From NCBI GenBank assembly GCA_910577175.1, contig CAJTLU010000015.1:7717-71716 (forward strand): 64,000 nt of DNA. Direction: 5' to 3'. This document shows, in pieces, positions 59,770-64,000 of this stretch (its first letter is position 1; each line of letters begins with the position of its first letter). Source of the DNA: an uncultured Lachnospiraceae bacterium (GTDB taxonomy: Bacteria > Bacillota > Clostridia > Lachnospirales > Lachnospiraceae). The notes under the pieces were generated by a model that saw nothing but the letters and a program-made list of their open reading frames with translations, did not search any database and had not been told where the DNA came from. A program made the position numbers and the translations under genes.

Positions 59770-60975
59770 CTATTCCATCGTTTCTCCCAGCTCTTCCATT
59801 ACCTGTTCTGCCACCGCTGCCAGAACCTCCCGGTTCCGCTTCCAGATATCTGCAAACTCACTGACCGGAAGAGGCGCCGCTACAGTTCCTATCTCTATCG
59901 TAACTTCGGGGATTCCCATCATTCCCACTGCCCATTCGCAATAGCCCGCTTCATCCTGCTTGTCCGATTCCGCATAGACAATACGGTAGCTGGTTACCTT
60001 CTGCACCGCCTCCACCAAAGAAAGACAACGCTCCCTGATCGGCCCGGTCTGTCCGAAATCCCAGTAAAGCAGCGAGCCCGTCGCATGATAGCTGACCGCC
60101 GCCCGGACCGGCTCCCGTTCCGTCAGCGCAATCAGTACCTGTGTTTCCGGCTCAGAGGCAGGCGCTGTGCCTTTATAGCGGTCTGCCGCAGGAACAGACG
60201 GACCGCCGTACTCTTCCCAGCCATAGGCAAAGTTCCTGTTTAAATCTACCCCGTTTGCATTCGCCTTATAACGCCTGTAAAAATATTCTTTTGTAACACC
60301 GGCCCCGTCGCGTTCATAAAAACTTTCCACCAGGGCGCGCAGTTCCTTAGAACGGATACTCTCTGTTCCAAGCTGGCTTACCGACACACCGTCCGGATTT
60401 GTCATCGGTACCACCACAAGGGCGACCTCCGAAAAAATCTCACGATAGGTTCTGCCATGGAACATTCCGGTATCATACTCCTTTGCATAGGTCTCCAGCT
60501 GCTTCATTACAAGCTGCGTCGTCAGGTACTCCCTTCCATGGATAGCAGCTTGTACAAAAACGGCTGTCTCTACATCCGGGCCCCCGAAATACACAGCGGG
60601 AATCCCCCTGCCGTCCGCGCTGTACCCTTCCCACGTCATGGAAATAATCTCCGGATAAGCATAGGAAAGCAGCTCCAAATCCGCACACATCATTTCGTAG
60701 GTATACGGCTCCGCGGAAATATCAACAATCTCCTCCGGTATGACCGGCGCAGGCGTCAGAGAACCAGACACTTTCACACCGGGGTCAGGCGTTATCCTGT
60801 CTGGCAGGGGCGTCACGGTTTCCTTTGGTACTTCCGCTGGCGTTGCCGTCGGAAGCAAAGAAGGCGTCATTTCATCCCTTCCGGAGCCCTGTCCCGCTCC
60901 CTGACAGGAGGAAAAAGCAAGTGCCGCGAGCAACAGAAACAGCATTCTGCCCGGCATATTCCTTCTTTTCTTCAC
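59770..60975 (-). CDS. M14-family zinc carboxypeptidase, lipoprotein
   Basis: 401 residues from the GTG at 60975, with GGAGG 7 nt upstream. The lipobox LAFSSC puts the lipidated Cys at 24. A Pro/Thr-rich linker (about 38-82) leads to the M14 domain. Zinc ligands are His146 and Glu149 (HGREYLTT) and a His in VSYHATGSLLYWD; the NGVDLNRNFAYGWEEYGG stretch binds substrate carboxylate, and the catalytic Glu is in EVTIEIGT. It probably trims wall peptides (DL-endopeptidase/carboxypeptidase-like) outside the membrane. Next to radA and a propeller protein. Confidence 0.88.
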   Translation of the reverse strand: MKKRRNMPGRMLFLLLAALAFSSCQGAGQGSGRDEMTPSLLPTATPAEVPKETVTPLPDRITPDPGVKVSGSLTPAPVIPEEIVDISAEPYTYEMMCADLELLSYAYPEIISMTWEGYSADGRGIPAVYFGGPDVETAVFVQAAIHGREYLTTQLVMKQLETYAKEYDTGMFHGRTYREIFSEVALVVVPMTNPDGVSVSQLGTESIRSKELRALVESFYERDGAGVTKEYFYRRYKANANGVDLNRNFAYGWEEYGGPSVPAADRYKGTAPASEPETQVLIALTEREPVRAAVSYHATGSLLYWDFGQTGPIRERCLSLVEAVQKVTSYRIVYAESDKQDEAGYCEWAVGMMGIPEVTIEIGTVAAPLPVSEFADIWKRNREVLAAVAEQVMEELGETME

Positions 60976-60999
60976 GCGGACGCCTCCTTTCCAAAACCG

Positions 61000-62373
61000 C
61001 TAGCGCACCGCGACCGCCTGCTGCAAATCCTGTACGGTTCCGACCTCGATAATCTGAATCCCTTCGTTCCGCTCTTCCCCGGAGGCCTTTTTCCTCCGTG
61101 GTACGATTGCGGTTTTATAGCCCATCTTTGCCGCCTCTGAAATCCGCGCCGCCATCATATTCACGGAACGGATTTCACCAGTCAGACCCACTTCGCCAAA
61201 CGCAACCGTGCGTGCCGGTAGCGGGCGGTTCCGGTAGCTGGACAAAAGAGCAAGCACAATCGCTAAATCTAAGGACGGCTCCGTAATCTTCATCCCGCCT
61301 GCCACATTCACATAAGCATCGCACCCTGCCAGGGAAATTCCGAGACGCTTTTCGAGTACCGCCATTAAAAGCGTCACCCGGTTATAGTCTGTTCCGGCTG
61401 CGGTTCTGCGCGGCATATTGAAATTGGTCGGACAGACAAGCGCCTGCACTTCCACCAAAATCGGGCGTGTGCCCTCCATTGCCGCCGTAACGACCGAGCC
61501 GGGCTCTCCCTCGGGTCTCCCCTCCAGCATATATTCCGAAGGATTTTTTACCTCCCGTAGACCGGAACCCGCCATCTCAAACACACCGATTTCATTGGTA
61601 GAGCCGAACCGGTTCTTTACGGCGCGCAAAATACGATAGGAATTGTGACTCTCGCCCTCGAAATAAAGCACCGTATCCACCATATGCTCTAACATACGCG
61701 GACCTGCCACAATGCCCTCTTTTGTCACATGGCCGATAATAAAAATCGTAATGCCTAGTCCCTTTGCAAGCCTTAACAGGGACGCGGTTGCCTCCTTAAT
61801 CTGTCCGGGGCTGCCCGGAGCTGCCTCCGTTTCCTCCCGGTAAATGGTCTGGATGGAGTCGATAATTACTACCTCCGGAGCGGTCTGCCGTATGGTTTCC
61901 TCCACACGGTTTAAGCTTGTCTCCGCTAAAAGAAGCATGCTTCCGTCGGAAACTTTCAGACGGTCTGCCCGCATCCGTATCTGACGTATCGACTCCTCAC
62001 CGGAAACATAAAGCACCTTCCGCTCCTTTTTCGTCAATACATAGCACATCTGAAGCAGCAGGGTCGACTTCCCGATACCCGGGTCGCCGCCGACCAGCAC
62101 AAGCGAGCCGACTACAATCCCTCCGCCAAGTACCCGGTCAAGCTCTCCGATGCCGGTTGCCATCCGCTCTTCCGCTCCGGTGTCCACTTCTGAAAGAAGC
62201 ACCGGCTCGGCGCTCTGTAACGCAGAAGCACCGTAAGCAGGGCCTTTCGCTTTGCCTGCCTGCGGCGCTTCCACCAGTGAATTCCACGCCTTACAGCCCG
62301 GACACTGTCCGAGCCATTTCGGCGATTCGCTTCCGCATTCTTTACAAAAAAATACTACCTTCCCTTTTGCCAT
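61000..62373 (-). CDS. radA: DNA repair protein RadA
   Basis: 457 residues, full length. N-terminal zinc finger CKECGSESPKWLGQCPGC, a RecA-like core with Walker A GGDPGIGKSTLL, Walker B VVIIDSIQT, the RadA signature KNRFGSTNEIG and a C-terminal Lon-protease-like domain (GGMKITEPSLDLAIVLAL). It promotes branch migration in recombination. The start has GGGGAAG upstream. It follows the small protein gene by 16 bp. Confidence 0.96.
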   Translation of the reverse strand: MAKGKVVFFCKECGSESPKWLGQCPGCKAWNSLVEAPQAGKAKGPAYGASALQSAEPVLLSEVDTGAEERMATGIGELDRVLGGGIVVGSLVLVGGDPGIGKSTLLLQMCYVLTKKERKVLYVSGEESIRQIRMRADRLKVSDGSMLLLAETSLNRVEETIRQTAPEVVIIDSIQTIYREETEAAPGSPGQIKEATASLLRLAKGLGITIFIIGHVTKEGIVAGPRMLEHMVDTVLYFEGESHNSYRILRAVKNRFGSTNEIGVFEMAGSGLREVKNPSEYMLEGRPEGEPGSVVTAAMEGTRPILVEVQALVCPTNFNMPRRTAAGTDYNRVTLLMAVLEKRLGISLAGCDAYVNVAGGMKITEPSLDLAIVLALLSSYRNRPLPARTVAFGEVGLTGEIRSVNMMAARISEAAKMGYKTAIVPRRKKASGEERNEGIQIIEVGTVQDLQQAVAVR

Positions 62374-62389
62374 AACTTCCCCGCACGAA

Positions 62390-62794
62390 CTACTGCTTTA
62401 CCAGTCTTACTGCAGAACTCCTTCCGGACGTAAGCTGTACGCTCAACACAAGCTTTCCGCCAAGATTAGTCTTCATCTTCCCGATATTCGTTCCGTCAAT
62501 AAAAAGCTTGAACTCTTTTCCTGCTTCCAAATCCACTGTTACCTGCGTATCGGTCGTTCCTTCTGCAGAAAATGAAACTTCCTTACTGTTTGCCGAAAAA
62601 TCCGTTACTTTTGTGCCTGGTACGGACTCATATACGAACATACCGTTCCGTTCCAGCCTGGTAATGTCCTTGAAGGTCTTAACCTTATACAAGTCGCCGC
62701 CAAATTCAAAACCGTCCGCTTTTGCCTTTTCGTTAAGCGTGTAGTCCCCGAACGCCAGTTTCCCATTGTCCTGAACATAAATCAGCTCTGCCAT
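62390..62794 (-). CDS. Small conserved Lachnospiraceae-type protein of unknown function
   Basis: 134 residues from the ATG at 62794 (AGGAGG 9 nt upstream); the longer ORF is not supported. The beginning MAELIYVQDNGKLAFGDYTL and the centre DLYKVKTFKDITRLERN and VYESVPGT are what I recall from short proteins next to clpC and radA in this family, sometimes labelled endosialidase without evidence. A beta-sandwich of about 130 residues is likely. No signal peptide. The function is unknown. Confidence 0.7.
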   Translation of the reverse strand: MAELIYVQDNGKLAFGDYTLNEKAKADGFEFGGDLYKVKTFKDITRLERNGMFVYESVPGTKVTDFSANSKEVSFSAEGTTDTQVTVDLEAGKEFKLFIDGTNIGKMKTNLGGKLVLSVQLTSGRSSAVRLVKQ

Positions 62795-62902
62795 CTTTCT
62801 TATCCTCCTGTAACAGTTTTCCTTTGTATTTTCAGTATAACATATCTGCCTTCGTTTTTCCACAAACTTTAGCAACTTAATAAAATGTTTACCACTTTTT
62901 AA

Positions 62903-64000
62903 CTATTTGTGTTTCCTAAGCCGACGTATTTTAAGCTCCGCAGTGTCTGGCGTATCGTTTCCCTGTACCACCAGGAGCGCCGCCGTGTCCCCCTCTGCAA
63001 TTTTTCCATTTAAAACCTCTTCGGCTATTTTGTCTTCAATCGAAACCTGTACGGCGCGGCGAATCGGTCTGGCACCGTACTTTTCGTCCGAACCCTTCTT
63101 TACAATATAATCCGCTACCGCCGCATCCGGCTTCAAGGTAATATTTAACTGCTCCTTACAGCGTTTTACGACAAGTGCAATCTGGATTTCCGCAATCTGT
63201 GCAAGCGCCTCTGCCCCAAGCGGACGGAATACGATGGTTTCATCAATACGGTTAATAAACTCCGGCTTAAAGTTCTGTTTTACCTCTTCCATAACGCGGG
63301 AACGCATCCGTTCATAATCCGCTGTTTCATCCGCCTTGCTGATAAATCCGAGGTTCTTCGGCGACATGATTCCCTGTGCCCCGGTATTGGATGTCATAAT
63401 GATAATTGTATTCTTAAAGCTCACACGTCTGCCCTGTGCATCTGTAATGTGCCCGTCCTCAAGTACCTGCAGCAAAATATTAAATACGTCCGGATGTGCC
63501 TTTTCCAGCTCGTCAAACAATACCACCGAATACGGGTTCCTGCGGATTCGTTCGCTGAGCTGTCCGCCCTCCTCATGTCCGACATAACCAGGCGGTGAGC
63601 CAATCATCTTAGAAACGCTATGCTTTTCCATGTATTCGGACATATCCACCCGGATCATGGCATCTTCCTTTCCGAATACCGCCTCGGCAAGTGCCTTGGA
63701 AAGCTCCGTCTTTCCGACGCCGGTCGGCCCTAAAAACAGGAAAGAGCCAATCGGACGGTCCGGATTCTGCAAGCCGACACGCGCCCGGCGGATTGCACGG
63801 GAAACTGCCATCACCGCATCCTCCTGCCCGATCACGCGCTTTCTTAAAACATCCGGCAGCTTTAAAAGACGCTCGCTTTCCTCTTCACAAAGCTTTTGCA
63901 GCGGTACCTTTGTCCATGCAGAAATAACATCTGCAATCGTATCCTCCCGCAGCTCCGGAAGCTCCTCGTCCGCATCCTTTTGCGCATTCATTCTGCTTTT
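62903..64000 (-). CDS. clpC: ATP-dependent Clp protease ATP-binding subunit ClpC (C-terminal part)
   Basis: The reading frame is open to the window edge, so the N-terminal half is missing. The visible part has the second AAA+ module: Walker A GPTGVGKTELSKALAE, Walker B VVLFDELEKAHPDVFN, sensor 1 IIIMTSNTGA, arginine finger region FINRIDE and the sensor-2 stretch GARPIRRAVQ. ClpC unfolds proteins for ClpP. It is likely the first gene of a run through the small protein and radA. Confidence 0.93.
   Translation of the reverse strand, partial: KSRMNAQKDADEELPELREDTIADVISAWTKVPLQKLCEEESERLLKLPDVLRKRVIGQEDAVMAVSRAIRRARVGLQNPDRPIGSFLFLGPTGVGKTELSKALAEAVFGKEDAMIRVDMSEYMEKHSVSKMIGSPPGYVGHEEGGQLSERIRRNPYSVVLFDELEKAHPDVFNILLQVLEDGHITDAQGRRVSFKNTIIIMTSNTGAQGIMSPKNLGFISKADETADYERMRSRVMEEVKQNFKPEFINRIDETIVFRPLGAEALAQIAEIQIALVVKRCKEQLNITLKPDAAVADYIVKKGSDEKYGARPIRRAVQVSIEDKIAEEVLNGKIAEGDTAALLVVQGNDTPDTAELKIRRLRKHK

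Noticed and set aside
1..64000. CRISPR array or intact insertion sequence
   Set aside because: No spaced direct-repeat array, cas-like gene or full transposase was seen.

Overview
The window looks like chromosome from an anaerobic, endospore-forming Gram-positive bacterium, most likely a Lachnospiraceae (Clostridia). The evidence is the cotJA-cotJB-cotJC operon, a clostridial alpha/beta-type SASP, a SpoIID/LytB protein, the clpC / small protein / radA order, consensus sigma-A promoters (TTGACA-17-TATAAT), AGGAGG ribosome binding sites, and paired chemotaxis and cyclic-di-GMP genes. All identifications are from reading the sequence; no database search was run.

Layout. 0-2.6 kb: a tandem pair of structured repeats containing a very strong terminator, two small exported proteins and a MerR regulator with a 19-bp-spacer promoter. 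2.7-5.9 kb: a probable vitamin B6 salvage locus (pyridoxamine kinase, ECF S-component, TatD-associated-type radical SAM) divergent from a short MocR/PdxR-like regulator. 6-11.2 kb: TetR, DUF308, MmpL/RND and heptad-repeat proteins forming an export module. 11.3-17 kb: asnA, an EAL protein with a degenerate GGDEF, a diguanylate cyclase, and two copies of a palindromic intergenic element. 17-22.9 kb: AraC with an MFS transporter, then a GntR/ABC operon with a clear operator. 23-31 kb is an accessory stretch: GNAT, gene remnants, a VanRS-like two-component pair co-transcribed with VTT-domain and methyltransferase genes, a C39-like peptidase, AraC plus methyltransferase, a nucleotidyltransferase-like remnant and tRNA-Gln. 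31-38 kb: TauE/SafE permease, an unknown protein with a structured leader, a GH31 glycosidase and a fucose/arabinose isomerase-like enzyme.

38-44.6 kb holds three chemoreceptors: a Cache type, a soluble CZB zinc type, and a dCache type translationally coupled to an FMN-binding lipoprotein. A cotJC remnant lies between the first two. 44.8-50.3 kb is a two-component system followed by an FtsX-FtsX-ATPase exporter. From 50.4 kb everything reads leftward: cotJ operon, Fe-S aldo/keto reductase, SASP, YihY, SpoIID, then a compact run of clpC, a small conserved protein, radA, an M14 peptidase, a PQQ-type propeller, a solute-binding protein with reversed lobe order and a permease.

The most unusual items are: the structured repeats with an internal compensatory base change (1-200); the two-copy palindromic element with a conserved 32-bp core (12427-12671, 16957-17103); the leader with mutually exclusive pairings (32126-32244); the cysteine-rich 13-residue repeats fused to CotJA; the apparently circularly permuted binding protein at 57133-57987; and the gene fragments of 23-31 kb that mark past insertion and decay.
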